Counted from the stretch's first letter, positions 1-10,435 are shown. The stretch is DNA of 64,000 bases from Methanothrix sp. (GCF_030055635.1 NZ_JASFYM010000005.1:1-64000); one strand, 5' to 3'. Made by a program: numbers and translations. Notes: generated from the letters alone by a model not told the origin.

Positions 1-202
1 CGAGAGCTTGATTTTTCTTGCGGTTTGCTGATAGCTGATGCGCCATCTCATAGTATGTCAGATTGTAGCGGTCGTCCTCCCATGCCTCCTTCTTCGCTGC
101 CAGAGCATCGTTGTAGAGCTGCCTGCATGTCTCCAGCGTGTCCTCTAGCTTTTTGATCTGATCCTCAGTCGGATACAGCCGGAACTTGTAGGCAGATCTC
201 AT
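1..202 (-). CDS. tnpB: TnpB-type protein of an IS200/IS605 element, N-terminal part (runs off the window)
   Basis: The first 67 residues can be read. They begin MRSAYKFRLYPT, followed by a QIKKLEDTLETCRQLYNDAL stretch, which is the typical N-terminus of TnpB/OrfB proteins of IS200/IS605 elements (RNA-guided nucleases, ancestors of Cas12). The catalytic RuvC part and zinc ribbon lie outside the window, so completeness cannot be judged. The start is the ATG at 200-202. Upstream (239-282) lies a perfect CTCCGG/CCGGAG hairpin and a sequence found again at other loci, which I take as the left end of the element. No TnpA is visible on this side. Confidence 0.85.
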   Translation of the reverse strand, partial: MRSAYKFRLYPTEDQIKKLEDTLETCRQLYNDALAAKKEAWEDDRYNLTYYEMAHQLSANRKKNQAL

Positions 203-238
203 CTCGATCGTTGCTTCTCTATATTGCGTACGGGCTTA

Positions 239-282
239 CTCCGGCCTGAAGACCGGAGTTTGCGCCCTGTTACTCTCTATCA
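239..282 (-). repeat. Left-end hairpin and subterminal sequence of the IS200/IS605-type element
   Basis: A perfect inverted repeat CTCCGG (239-244) and CCGGAG (253-258) with an 8-nt loop is followed by TGCGCCCTGTTACTCTCTAT (261-280). Elements of this family have no terminal inverted repeats but carry subterminal hairpins recognised by TnpA, so I read this as the left end. The stop codon of the neighbouring mrp gene lies inside the conserved block. Related copies lie at 3528-3549, 11832-11861 and 58511-58555. Confidence 0.6.
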
Positions 283-1100
283 AGCGCACGGGCTATCTTG
301 GATGCGATCGAATCCATCGATCTGAACCCGGGGGAGCGCATCTCAGTCCCATCAAGATATCTGTACAGCATGCTAAGCTCCGGGTCCACAGGAACAGATC
401 CCAGGAACTCAACACCCATATCTCTGGCAGAGAGCTCACCATTTCCAGATCCGAATGCATCTATCCTCCCCCCGCAGTGCGGGCACACGAGACCGCTCAT
501 GTTCTCGACCATGCCTATTATGCGCACATTCATCTTCCTGAACATGTCGACAGATTTCTGCGTATCTAGAATGGCGACCTCCTGGGGTGTTGTGACGACC
601 ACAACTCCATCCAGATCCGGTATCAGCTGAACCAGGCTTATGGGCTCGTCGCTTGTTCCAGGCGGAAGATCCACGATCAGGTAGTCAAGATCCCCCCAGC
701 AGACATCAGAGATGAACTGCTTTATTGCAGCCATCTTCATCGGCCCACGCCACACAACCGAGGTCCCGGATGTCGGAAGTATCAGAGCCATCGACACGAC
801 CTTGATGCTGCCAACGGTCGCAGGATGTATTCCATCAGGTCCAACTGTTAGATGGTCCTCCTCTATTCCCAGCAGCTTTGGTATGTTCGGTCCCGTTATA
901 TCCGCATCGAGCAAGCCGACAGTGTAACCCCTCTTCGCCAGCCAGATCGCGAGATACGCTGCCACAGTGCTTTTGCCCACACCCCCCTTGCCGCTTCCCA
1001 CAAGCATCTTTCTTCTTATCCTCATCATGCGCTTCACTTCATCTGTGCAGGACCCGCGCGCATCACACCTGTCGCATGCCTTATCGCATTTGTCTTGCAT
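270..1100 (-). CDS. mrp: Mrp/NBP35-type P-loop ATPase, iron-sulfur cluster carrier
   Basis: 276 aa. The N-terminus holds a cysteine cluster (C5, C9, C12, C18) like that of NBP35-type proteins. It is followed by the deviant Walker A motif GKGGVGKST near residue 37 and a CPHCGG pair near residue 205 that binds the bridging cluster. Proteins of this family assemble and hand over 4Fe-4S clusters in the cytosol, a heavy demand in methanogens. The gene stands alone; the last codons and stop overlap the left end of the adjacent IS200/IS605-type element, so the C-terminus may have been altered by the insertion. Start ATG at 1098-1100. Confidence 0.93.
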   Translation of the reverse strand: MQDKCDKACDRCDARGSCTDEVKRMMRIRRKMLVGSGKGGVGKSTVAAYLAIWLAKRGYTVGLLDADITGPNIPKLLGIEEDHLTVGPDGIHPATVGSIKVVSMALILPTSGTSVVWRGPMKMAAIKQFISDVCWGDLDYLIVDLPPGTSDEPISLVQLIPDLDGVVVVTTPQEVAILDTQKSVDMFRKMNVRIIGMVENMSGLVCPHCGGRIDAFGSGNGELSARDMGVEFLGSVPVDPELSMLYRYLDGTEMRSPGFRSMDSIASKIARALDRE

Positions 1101-1412
1101 GTCTCAGCCCTCTAAGCGGTGCTTCAAATACAGATGTGATCCGGATAAATCCCTTTGGATCATCGGTGCGCGCAGCGGAGGAGTGTTTGCCGTATTGTTT
1201 AAAAGCCCTGATCGCAGATCCTGCTCATTTTGTCTGAGGTTTGATGTGCGATGGCCTCTCTGCGCAAAAGCACTTGAATTAACTCAACGCAATATGCATC
1301 GAAAAGATATATTCATTTTTAAAATAATTTTTATAAAATATAATGGTGCATGCATCTTTACAATAGAAATGCGATGGTGATCGCCCTCTCTTTGTCACAC
1401 CCCTAGAGAGGC
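1101..1412. other. Intergenic region, promoter-like AT-rich tract
   Basis: 312 bp between the starts of mrp and the end of the CobT-like gene. No convincing gene is seen. The part from about 1275 to 1365 is very AT-rich, with several TATA-like tracts, unlike the rest of the window. Confidence 0.4.
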
Positions 1413-2468
1413 TCATGCCTTGGATGCGCACCCTGGAAGCTCCACCGTCATTAGCACCCTGTCGGTCTCCTCGACCAGCCTCTCCTGCGTTACGCCGAGG
1501 ATGCCCGCTAGGAGCGCTGCCCCTCCTGCGCCGACCCCCTCCTTCACGAAGCCCCTCGTGAACGCCTGGATCACGGGGATTCTGGATCTCTCAAGGCCGG
1601 GATCCACGACATAGTACGGCCATCCTGAATCCTCGACGATATCCCTGAAGCTGGCGCTTGGGTCGTCTGCAACATACTTCGTCGTGGCTATCGAGAAATC
1701 GCCCTCGATCCCAAGCCGCCTGGCCAGAAGCAGCACCGCAGCGAGCTGGGTTCCACCTGAGAGAACTACCCGCGTGGATGAGCCGATGCCTCTGAGAAGG
1801 CCTAAAGCGCATGGGATCATCGGATCTCCGAACTCCACGATCGCCCGCATGATGTCATCTCTGAATCCCCCTGGCTCTGCACCGCATCTCCTAAGGGCTT
1901 CCCTGACGATCTGCATCTTGAGCTCGATCGGATTCGCATCGAAGCTGCTGCTCACGCTCCCGTCGTATCCTATGGCGCGCAGCACTGCGAGAGCTGTGGT
2001 CGTGCCTCCGGCTATGGACTCTCCGATGAATATGCAGTCCGAGAGGGCCGATACCTTTCTTCCTAGCAGCGCGGCCCTCTCCATTATAAGAGGAGCCTCA
2101 GGCACGCCTGGAGCGTATCGTATATCTCCGCCCGCCGCGCCACCAAGCTCGACATACGGAACAGCGGGCTTCTTATCCAGACCGCTGGCAACGAAGAGCG
2201 CCGGCACACCGGTCATGCTCAGCGCAGCCCTTGTGATTATGCCTGGCGTCGGGCATCCGCCTGGCGTCTCCGGAAGCCCTGGCATTGTGACGATCCTGTT
2301 GAACTCGACAAGCTCAGCATCCGCGCCTGGTGTGTAGAAGGTGAGCTCAGGCGTTACGCCGGCTGCGCTCACTCCTGGGATCTTTCCCACATGCGTGTTT
2401 GAGATTATGCACATGAAGAGAGGCCGCGATGGCCTGAAGTCGAAATCCGGGTGTATCCATCTTGACAT
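1413..2468 (-). CDS. CobT-like nicotinate-nucleotide phosphoribosyltransferase family protein (UPF0284)
   Basis: 351 aa. The sequence is rich in glycine loops (GGCPTPG, GESIAGGTTTALAVLRAIGYDG, LSGGTQLAAVL) and matches the archaeal TIGR00303/UPF0284 family, distantly related to CobT, which activates the lower ligand base of cobamides. Methanogens need cobamides for methyl transfer, so a role in cobamide synthesis is a reasonable inference, but the archaeal activity is not certain. A TATA-like TTAATATATG at about 2490-2500 on the minus strand lies about 27 bp before the ATG at 2466-2468, suggesting a leaderless transcript. Confidence 0.85.
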   Translation of the reverse strand: MSRWIHPDFDFRPSRPLFMCIISNTHVGKIPGVSAAGVTPELTFYTPGADAELVEFNRIVTMPGLPETPGGCPTPGIITRAALSMTGVPALFVASGLDKKPAVPYVELGGAAGGDIRYAPGVPEAPLIMERAALLGRKVSALSDCIFIGESIAGGTTTALAVLRAIGYDGSVSSSFDANPIELKMQIVREALRRCGAEPGGFRDDIMRAIVEFGDPMIPCALGLLRGIGSSTRVVLSGGTQLAAVLLLARRLGIEGDFSIATTKYVADDPSASFRDIVEDSGWPYYVVDPGLERSRIPVIQAFTRGFVKEGVGAGGAALLAGILGVTQERLVEETDRVLMTVELPGCASKA

Positions 2469-2725
2469 GAGTATACAGTCTGTTTGGGCATATATTAAAT
2501 CAACGGTGGATTATTTAAATCAAATTTATTTGATCGCTGCTCAAGAGCAGCTTATCAAGAAGCGCCCATCTCGGGAACCATTTCCTCAGTATCCTATTCG
2601 GAGAGCTGGGTGCCTTCAGGAAGCTGTGGGTGCACACCCCGACCCGTCCATCTGATTTAACGGATGATTTGCGTTCTGCCTGAGACAGGCAGGTTTATAG
2701 GTGCATGCATAAGAGAATGGCATCG

Positions 2726-3514
2726 ATGACAGAGCCCTTTGTCGAGACCGAGACGTGCAGAACAAAGTGCAGGTGGGTTGCTAAGGTATTTGGAGAATTC
2801 AACAGGCCCAGGACGACTGTGAGATCTCTCTTCTATTATGCTCTTCGCAGAGTTGAACCCGACTACCCGATATGCGGAGGGTTTGTGGGCGAGATACGGG
2901 TGACGAGGCAGTTTGATGAGAGCGATGCCAGCCGTCTGGTCAAGTGGGCCACGCTCGCATCTGAGCTGGGGTACATTCCACGGGATGCGCTTCTGAAAGA
3001 GGTACCAGGCATACATGTGCTCGCTCCCGATTACAGACCATCAGGAGCACATGCTGAGCTCTGGATAGATCGGTCTGCGCTCAACCCGCTGATCTGGCCG
3101 GTCTGCAACAGGTATGGAATAACCCTTGTATCGGTGAGCGGAGCACGGCTGGATGATGCCCTGCGGGATCCGCGCACTGGAGCAAGAGGGGGGGAGGCGC
3201 TTCTTCTCTGCATGGCAGATCTGAGCCCATCGGGTCTATCCTTCGTCCGCGCTCTGGAGGATGCTGTCTCCGGTTCAGGTATACGGTTGACACACATGGC
3301 CCTGACCCCAGAGCAGGTCGCGAGGCTGCACATCCCGATGGTCAGGGCTGATAAGAAAGCTGCCGACAAGCAGTACAGAGATCTTCTCAGGAGCGCCGGC
3401 CTCGATGGCAGGATGATGGCAGAGCTAGATGCGCTCGAGGCCTGCTACCCTGGAGGAATAGCTGGTTTTCTGGAGGGCCTGATCCGGGAGCATGTGATTA
3501 GCGCGCATATGTGA
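2726..3514 (+). CDS. Protein with Toprim-like domain related to topoisomerase VI A / Spo11
   Basis: About 262 aa, soluble. The central part reads AELWIDRSAL, then VCNRYGITLVSVSGA, then LLLCMADLSPSG, then a run ending in HMALTPEQV. This order resembles the Toprim half of the topoisomerase VI A/Spo11 superfamily, where a Glu strand is followed by a DxDPSG strand. Here the acidic positions are partly changed (WID, ADLSPSG), so catalysis is uncertain. Topo VI A has a catalytic tyrosine in its CAP domain; FYYALRR near the N-terminus is the only similar spot. TTTATA at 2694-2699 favours the ATG at 2726; ATGs at 2705 and 2717 are alternatives. Confidence 0.65.
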   Translation: MTEPFVETETCRTKCRWVAKVFGEFNRPRTTVRSLFYYALRRVEPDYPICGGFVGEIRVTRQFDESDASRLVKWATLASELGYIPRDALLKEVPGIHVLAPDYRPSGAHAELWIDRSALNPLIWPVCNRYGITLVSVSGARLDDALRDPRTGARGGEALLLCMADLSPSGLSFVRALEDAVSGSGIRLTHMALTPEQVARLHIPMVRADKKAADKQYRDLLRSAGLDGRMMAELDALEACYPGGIAGFLEGLIREHVISAHM

Positions 3515-3527
3515 TCCTCAGTTACAC

Positions 3528-3549
3528 TGCGCCCTGTTACTCTCTATCA
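3528..3549 (-). repeat. Solitary copy of the IS200/IS605 left-end sequence
   Basis: The 22-bp sequence is identical to 261-282, but without the hairpin. It lies between the convergent ends of two genes and includes the stop of the nuclease-like gene, the same relation to a gene end as at mrp. Confidence 0.5.
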
Positions 3550-3951
3550 CCACGAGGCTGGATCGAACTCGTTATCATCATCGTGCAGATTCGCGAATCC
3601 CGCCTCCACGATGATTCTGTTGAAGAGCCTTCTCAGATCCGGAGTCCCATCCGGGTTGGACAGGTATACGAGACACTCTGTTGTTCCACCGGGCTGGTAG
3701 CCTGTTACATTATCGATATCAAGAAAGACCTGCACGTTCAGAAGCCTCTCCATGGTGAACTCCTTTGAATGGACGCCATCTGCTGTGTAGACATCCGGCG
3801 CACGCACATCGGCGAGATGAACAAGGCCGAAACCATCCACCATGAACGTATCACCGCTCGATATGCTGCTCACCCTTCCGCTGGCCTCAAGAGGATGCGC
3901 AGCCGCCTGTGCGACCAGGAGCATCATGACGCATGGAATTAAGCATCTCAT
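3547..3951 (-). CDS. Secreted staphylococcal-nuclease-like (SNase) domain protein
   Basis: 134 aa with a clear signal peptide (MRCLIPCVMMLLVAQAAA, cleavage probably after AAA/AHP). The rest follows the SNase OB-fold pattern: SGRVSSISSGDTFMVDG, then LADVRAPD with the position-35-like Arg, then HSKEFTMERL with a position-43-like Glu. The third catalytic Arg of active thermonucleases (in GRxLAYV) appears to be missing: the matching place reads GTTECLVYLSN. It may therefore bind nucleic acid or another ligand rather than cut. It ends in acidic DDDNEFDPASW. It has no close operon partner. Confidence 0.7.
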   Translation of the reverse strand: MRCLIPCVMMLLVAQAAAHPLEASGRVSSISSGDTFMVDGFGLVHLADVRAPDVYTADGVHSKEFTMERLLNVQVFLDIDNVTGYQPGGTTECLVYLSNPDGTPDLRRLFNRIIVEAGFANLHDDDNEFDPASW

Positions 3952-4649
3952 GAAAGGGGATTATCAGGATGACGATAAAAGCGTCTCGCATGAGATGTGA
4001 TGCGCAGATCGGAGATGCTGGATCGGATCTCATGGTGCCCAGAGAACGTGGCTGGTGAAGCCACCTAAAAATGCATCAGAATTCGACTACAGCAGCGCCC
4101 CATGCAAATACACCATGTGACCAGCGAGAACGTCTGTATAATAAGACTGTCTCGAAGACGATCTCGAGAAGAGGCTTCAAGGTATGAAAGCGCGGCTCGG
4201 TCCCGGGTACTTCGCGAACACGACCCCACATTCTCCCGCGAAGCCCTTGCCTGAACCGATCAGCAGGCTGCAGACCCGAAAAACAGACAGGCATGAATAC
4301 TATATTATAGTATCTATTATAATTATTTCTAATACTTATCTGAGATTCGTACTCATTTATCCACAAAAATTTACAAAAGATAACCTGCTCCAGGCTGGAT
4401 CTCGAATCTGCGATTTCCTGCATGCGAGCTCTGAATGGGGATACACATAAGGAGGCAAAAGGTTATGGAATCTTCCCGCAGCGGATGCTTTACACAGCTA
4501 ACGCATTTTTATCTGGCGTTCGCATCGTTTTCGTCCAAGCCGAATCATCAGCAGGAGGTCTTGCCAGACCAGGCGATGAGGTTCCGCTTTGCATGACTTA
4601 TCGATCTGAATAGTTCTTCCAGAGCCTCATCATACAGAAGGTGGTTGTG
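3952..4649. other. Gene-poor intergenic stretch
   Basis: About 700 bp without a convincing coding region. Open frames here lack coding character and start signals. An AT-rich segment at 4290-4380 resembles promoter DNA. Nothing else was recognised. Confidence 0.4.
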
Positions 4650-4736
4650 ATGAAGATCGCCATTATTGGTGCGGCCATGCTCCTGGGCATGTCCATGCTT
4701 CTGGTTTACATATGCCTGAGCTGCCTGTATTCCTGA
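4650..4736 (+). CDS. Possible 28-residue membrane peptide
   Basis: The frame reads MKIAIIGAAMLLGMSMLLVY followed by ICLSCLYS and a TGA. It is one continuous hydrophobic segment with a basic N-terminus, as expected of a single transmembrane span. AGGTGG at 4639-4644 lies 5 nt before the ATG, which is good ribosome-binding spacing. No family is known to me. It could be a true small membrane protein or chance; the combination of RBS and hydrophobicity makes it worth recording. Confidence 0.4.
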   Translation: MKIAIIGAAMLLGMSMLLVYICLSCLYS

Positions 4737-4953
4737 AAGCCTGAGCAGCCTTATACCTTAACTGCACGGAGTGAGGCCAGCAGCTTCTGAAGGACATTGG
4801 ATGGGATGTTTTGTTCGCCCTTTCCATCTGATAACTTGCTCGGAGAGATAGCGGTACTGCTATGCGCTCGCGTGGATTGAATGCGTGCTCTCAGCAACAG
4901 CCTTGCATGACCTCCGAGTTGATGGATGCACAAGAGCGGTTTTTGTTTTCCTG

Positions 4954-5070
4954 TGCTGTGTTGGATAAGTCATGAAAATCCGCAAGCAGAAGACGATTTT
5001 AGGAATACATGGAGAATAGACTGGAATCGATATCTTGAGACGTCATCACGGGAGGTTATCCAACACAGCA
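4954..5070. mobile_element. 117-bp MITE-like element with 15-bp perfect inverted ends and 8-bp target duplication
   Basis: The ends TGCTGTGTTGGATAA (4954-4968) and its exact complement (5056-5070) enclose 87 bp. Both sides are flanked by the identical octamer TTTTCCTG (4946-4953 and 5071-5078). Inside, an ATG just after the left end opens a short frame (MKIRKQKTILGIHGE, stop), which suggests an internally deleted derivative of a full insertion sequence. Size and duplication length match the other small elements of this window, though the end sequence is only loosely similar. Confidence 0.85.
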
Positions 5071-5248
5071 TTTTCCTGCTGAATTCGTTCCCGGGGTATT
5101 CTGCGAGGCTGTTCGGTGATTCGAGAACGCGACATTCTTCATTGCGGCGTGGCCGAGGTTACACTTAATGCAGATATAATGCTATACAAAAAATTATTAT
5201 ACATCAAACTACAGAGATCATGATGTCGGACGCGAAGAGGTCTCCTGA

Positions 5249-5542
5249 ATGAGGAAATCCGCTATTGTTCTTGTCATCATGGTGGTAATCATATGTCTTT
5301 ACATCTGGGCACAAAGTAATGAAAAATTGAATACAGTTCTGCCTGTTGAGCGCCTTCTTGAGATCTCAAAGGGTGCTCTATCACATATCATGAGCCTGGC
5401 ATGCGACCTTCTCTTAGAGCTCGCGAGAAGAGCAGGAGAGGCAATATCAGCGATCTCTCTGGATATCTTCAAAATTTTGGCCAAAATTGCATCAGACCTA
5501 GACACAAGGTTCCAATCCGTGCTTCACAGACCCATAATTTGA
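5249..5542 (+). CDS. Small membrane-anchored protein of unknown function
   Basis: 97 aa. Residues 3-22 (KSAIVLVIMVVIICLYIWAQ) form one membrane span or uncleaved signal anchor; the rest is predicted to be helical and amphipathic (LEISKGALSHIMSLACDLLLELARRAGEAISAISLDIFKILAKIAS), possibly lying on the membrane or forming a coiled coil. GAGGT at about 5238 precedes the ATG by about 7 nt. I do not recognise a family. It stands alone downstream of the 117-bp element. Confidence 0.55.
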   Translation: MRKSAIVLVIMVVIICLYIWAQSNEKLNTVLPVERLLEISKGALSHIMSLACDLLLELARRAGEAISAISLDIFKILAKIASDLDTRFQSVLHRPII

Positions 5543-5671
5543 TGATGGTATCATGTGGTCGGAGTGGCGATCTCTGGTATCCCCAGGCAATCGACTTCGT
5601 ATCTTTCTGCGGTCTTGGCCGGTCCGTCAAACCCCAGGGATGAGGATTATAAAGAAGGGGGATAGATCCGC

Positions 5672-5890
5672 CCGTCCGGGAGTAGCAGTAACAGCGGTGA
5701 CGAGCGGTTAAGCTAGTAGTAGCTGTACAGATATGAAGCCGTTAGCCATGCAGTGCGAAAGTATTCGGTGGCACCCTGAAATCAAATGCAGAGGGGCCTG
5801 AGATTCCATCGCCGTCGAGTACAGCCCCTTTGCGCATCGAGCCGCCACACCCTGGCGAAGTGCTGAGGAAACAGCCACCTCTGCTGATGA
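5672..5890 (+). ncRNA. Candidate structured non-coding RNA
   Basis: The stretch between the small membrane protein and cdc48 lacks a convincing gene but can form several helices: AGCTA 5711-5715 with TAGCT 5720-5724; GTGC 5753-5756 with GCAC 5771-5774; GGGGC 5793-5797 with GCCCC 5824-5828; and, at long range, GCAGAGG 5788-5794 with CCTCTGC 5878-5884. The last two share two bases, so they could be alternatives. A TATA-like TTATAAAG at about 5648-5655 lies about 25 bp before the start given. It does not show the conserved parts of RNase P or SRP RNA. Strand is assumed from the TATA box. Confidence 0.35.
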
Positions 5891-5897
5891 AATCCAC

Positions 5898-8075
<2,178 letters not shown>

Positions 8076-8083
8076 TCACGGAT

Positions 8084-8707
8084 TCAAATGCTCCAGGAGC
8101 CATTCTCGAAGCGCACCAGCCCTCTCGACTCAAGCCTTGCGAGCGACTCTCTCACGAGCGGTGCTGGCATCTTTAGCCGTTCGGCGAGCTTCTCCTCTGT
8201 GGAGCTGCCTGACAGGAGAGAGAAGAGCAGCTCCGCCTCGATCTCATCGGTCGCACACTCCTCTATCGCTCTCATCGCCCTCTGGCGCAGCTCCAGCTCC
8301 CTGTTTGCCACATCTGCCATCATCATTCTGAGCCTGTCCATCTCGGCCGCGAGCGCCGAGAGCTCCTTGTGTATCGCTCTGAGATCGCGGCAGTCCGACT
8401 CCCTCTCCACTGATGGACCGGAGAGCGCATACGCTCTAACCCCATATGAGTGCGACGCCAGCGCAACCTCCAGAACGAGATTTCTCGCCAGCCGGAAATA
8501 CTTGCGCCTCCTATCATCCCTGTAGCACTCGATCAGCCCGGCTGCCTCCAGAACACCAAGATGATCTATCACAGCCTTCGGTCCGACATCGAGCCTCTTG
8601 GCTATCTCGTTGAAGTAGAATGGCCGGAACGAGAGGAGCTGAAGTATGCGCCTCCTGTTCTCATTCCCCAGAACATCAAGCAGCTCGACCGGATCCAAGC
8701 CGAACAC
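8084..8707 (-). CDS. ArsR-like winged-helix regulator, first gene of the cdc48 operon
   Basis: 207 aa. Residues 5-75 form a winged helix of the ArsR type: LLDVLGNENRRRILQLL, FNEIAKRLDVGPKAVIDHLGVLEAAGLI, then a wing ending KYFRL. A helical region with heptad-like leucines follows (about 105-150), and a second helix-turn-helix-like segment (TEEKLAERLKMPAPLVRESLARLESRGLV) ends the protein. The start is a GTG at 8705-8707, because an upstream ATG in frame is followed by a stop. The gene is led by a TATA box and a palindrome (separate entry), so autoregulation is plausible. Confidence 0.85.
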   Translation of the reverse strand: MFGLDPVELLDVLGNENRRRILQLLSFRPFYFNEIAKRLDVGPKAVIDHLGVLEAAGLIECYRDDRRRKYFRLARNLVLEVALASHSYGVRAYALSGPSVERESDCRDLRAIHKELSALAAEMDRLRMMMADVANRELELRQRAMRAIEECATDEIEAELLFSLLSGSSTEEKLAERLKMPAPLVRESLARLESRGLVRFENGSWSI

Positions 8708-8731
8708 CCTACCGCGAAATCATAACTGATG

Positions 8732-8758
8732 GTTAGTAACAAAAAGTTAGATATAAGT
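8732..8758 (-). promoter_or_regulatory. Promoter with palindromic operator candidate for the arsR-like/cdc48 operon
   Basis: On the minus strand a TATA-like ACTTATATCT (8749-8758) is followed by the palindrome GTTACTAAC (8732-8740). With the usual spacing, transcription would start near 8727, so the palindrome lies between TATA box and start, a typical repressor site in archaea. The operator role is inferred. Confidence 0.5.
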
Positions 8759-9127
8759 GTTTTGGTTGACCGGTATCACGGAGATCGATTGCATATAGCA
8801 CTGCAGGATTATGACATCGAGGGCTGCGGTCCATTTCGAGCCATGTTATTACCAACATGCCACTCGCTGATCCCGGTCCACAATCGGTATTACATCAGAG
8901 GCTCGTCTGGTCGAATCGTCGGAGAGGAGAACCTGATGGATCCAGCCATCTGCTGTTTACTTCGCCTCATTCTGAAAGGTTATCGATCCGCTGAATCACA
9001 GGAAGGAGCCACATCAGAGAAACTCCTGTGTGCTCCTGAGTGTGGAGTCCTGAGCCAAAGGCTTATTTATGGACGCATCCGATTCTGTGGCCGGCAGTGA
9101 CAATTCTCTGGAATCGGCAGATGTGGT
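8759..9127. other. Intergenic region without recognisable gene
   Basis: About 370 bp between the divergent regulator and tiaS. One frame stays open for part of it but has no start signal and no coding character. I see nothing else. Confidence 0.35.
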
Positions 9128-9133
9128 TTGGAG

Positions 9134-10387
9134 ATGCTTATAATAGGTATAGATGACACGGACTCCGAGAGGGGCTTCTGCACGACATATCTCGCCGCGG
9201 TTCTCATAGAAAGGCTCAGGGCGAGCGGGCATCATGTTTGCACACCAAAGCTTGTGCGCCTCAATCCGTGTGCGAGATACAAGACCAGGGGAAATGCAGC
9301 CATCGCCATACCCGTGGAGGCAGAGGACCCTGAGAGGATCGGGCAGATCGCCCTGGACACTCTCCTGGAGCTCTCGGATCTCTCTGGAACAAACACGAAC
9401 CCTGGGCTCGTGATTGCAGAGAGGGTCACTGAAGAGATGAGGCGTTTCTACAGAAGGGCGGTCACGGAGATCCTGGAGATCGAGGAGGCGAAGGGGATAC
9501 TTACATCCGAGGGCATATGGCATCGCGGCTTCAAGAATCAGAGGGGTCTCATAGGCGCGCTCGCAGCCGTCGGATCCGAGTTCGATGACTCCACATACGA
9601 GCTAATAGCCTACAGGCGTAGAGAGCTCTGGGGGACGCCGAGAATCCTCGATGAGGGTTCGATATGGGAGGCGGATAGAGCGACGTATCCTGCAACCTGG
9701 GATACTGTGGACTACTCGAACAGGCGCATAGTCTTCTCCCCTCACTCGCCCGATCCGGTGCTCTTCGGGATTCGCGGTGACGATCCCGATGCGATAAGAA
9801 GAGCTTTCAGCATGATAAGATCCGAGGCGCCTGAGAGGTCTGTGATGTACGTCACAAACCAGGGGACGGATGCGCACATCATAGATATGAGGGGCCGCGA
9901 TGCATGTCTCCGTGATGACAGGAGCTACAGGCTGCGCGGCAGTGTTGCCGGGGAGCCGCGAGCGATCGAGGGCGGGCACGTCTTCTTCCCCCTTGATCTG
10001 GGTGAGCGGAAAATTGAGTGCGCCGCGTTCGAGCCGACGAAATGCTTCAGAAAGATCGTCAGATCGCTGATTCCTGGAGATCTGATAGAGGTCTACGGCT
10101 CCATGAAGTCCGGCACGCTTAACCTGGAGAAGATCGATATAATCTCTCTGGAGAAGCAAAGGAGATCGAGGCCGCCACTTTGCGCATGCGGCAGGCGCAT
10201 GGAGTCTGCCGGAGCCGGCCAGGGATACAGGTGCAGGAGGTGCAGGACGAGATCCATGGAGCCTGAGGTCGTGGATCTCCCAAGGGATATCGAGGAGGGT
10301 CTCTACGAGGTCCCGCCGTCTGCAAGAAGACATCTCGCCAAGCCGCTCGTGAGGATGCGCGACCCGAGAGCTCATCCGAGCAGGTAA
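9134..10387 (+). CDS. tiaS: tRNA(Ile2) 2-agmatinylcytidine synthetase TiaS
   Basis: About 417 aa. TiaS attaches agmatine to C34 of tRNA-Ile(CAU) using ATP, so that the tRNA reads AUA. Typical signs are the N-terminal IGIDDTDSERGFCTTYL, the GNAAIAI segment, GIWHRGFKNQRGLIGALAA, and a middle part with VTNQGTDAH. An OB-fold domain (EVYGSMKSGTLNLEKIDII) and a C-terminal zinc ribbon (CACGRR and CRRC) follow, all in the family order. The ATG at 9134 fits homologues best; a TTG at 9128 is in frame and possible. The gene is monocistronic, with a MITE-like repeat just downstream. Confidence 0.94.
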   Translation: MLIIGIDDTDSERGFCTTYLAAVLIERLRASGHHVCTPKLVRLNPCARYKTRGNAAIAIPVEAEDPERIGQIALDTLLELSDLSGTNTNPGLVIAERVTEEMRRFYRRAVTEILEIEEAKGILTSEGIWHRGFKNQRGLIGALAAVGSEFDDSTYELIAYRRRELWGTPRILDEGSIWEADRATYPATWDTVDYSNRRIVFSPHSPDPVLFGIRGDDPDAIRRAFSMIRSEAPERSVMYVTNQGTDAHIIDMRGRDACLRDDRSYRLRGSVAGEPRAIEGGHVFFPLDLGERKIECAAFEPTKCFRKIVRSLIPGDLIEVYGSMKSGTLNLEKIDIISLEKQRRSRPPLCACGRRMESAGAGQGYRCRRCRTRSMEPEVVDLPRDIEEGLYEVPPSARRHLAKPLVRMRDPRAHPSR

Positions 10388-10435
10388 TCACTCCTCAGCG
10401 CGACTTTCTTTGTCTTCATAGAAACTCCTGGGCGC

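Noticed and set aside
4076-4450. Two overlapping frames on opposite strands in the gene-poor stretch
   Set aside because: Neither has codon character or an RBS; they exist because the region is free of stops by chance.
5672-5890. RNase P RNA or SRP RNA
   Set aside because: The conserved core sequences of these RNAs are absent.
8729-9100. 123-residue open frame between the regulator and tiaS
   Set aside because: It begins inside the promoter and operator of the regulator, has no RBS, and its composition is not protein-like.
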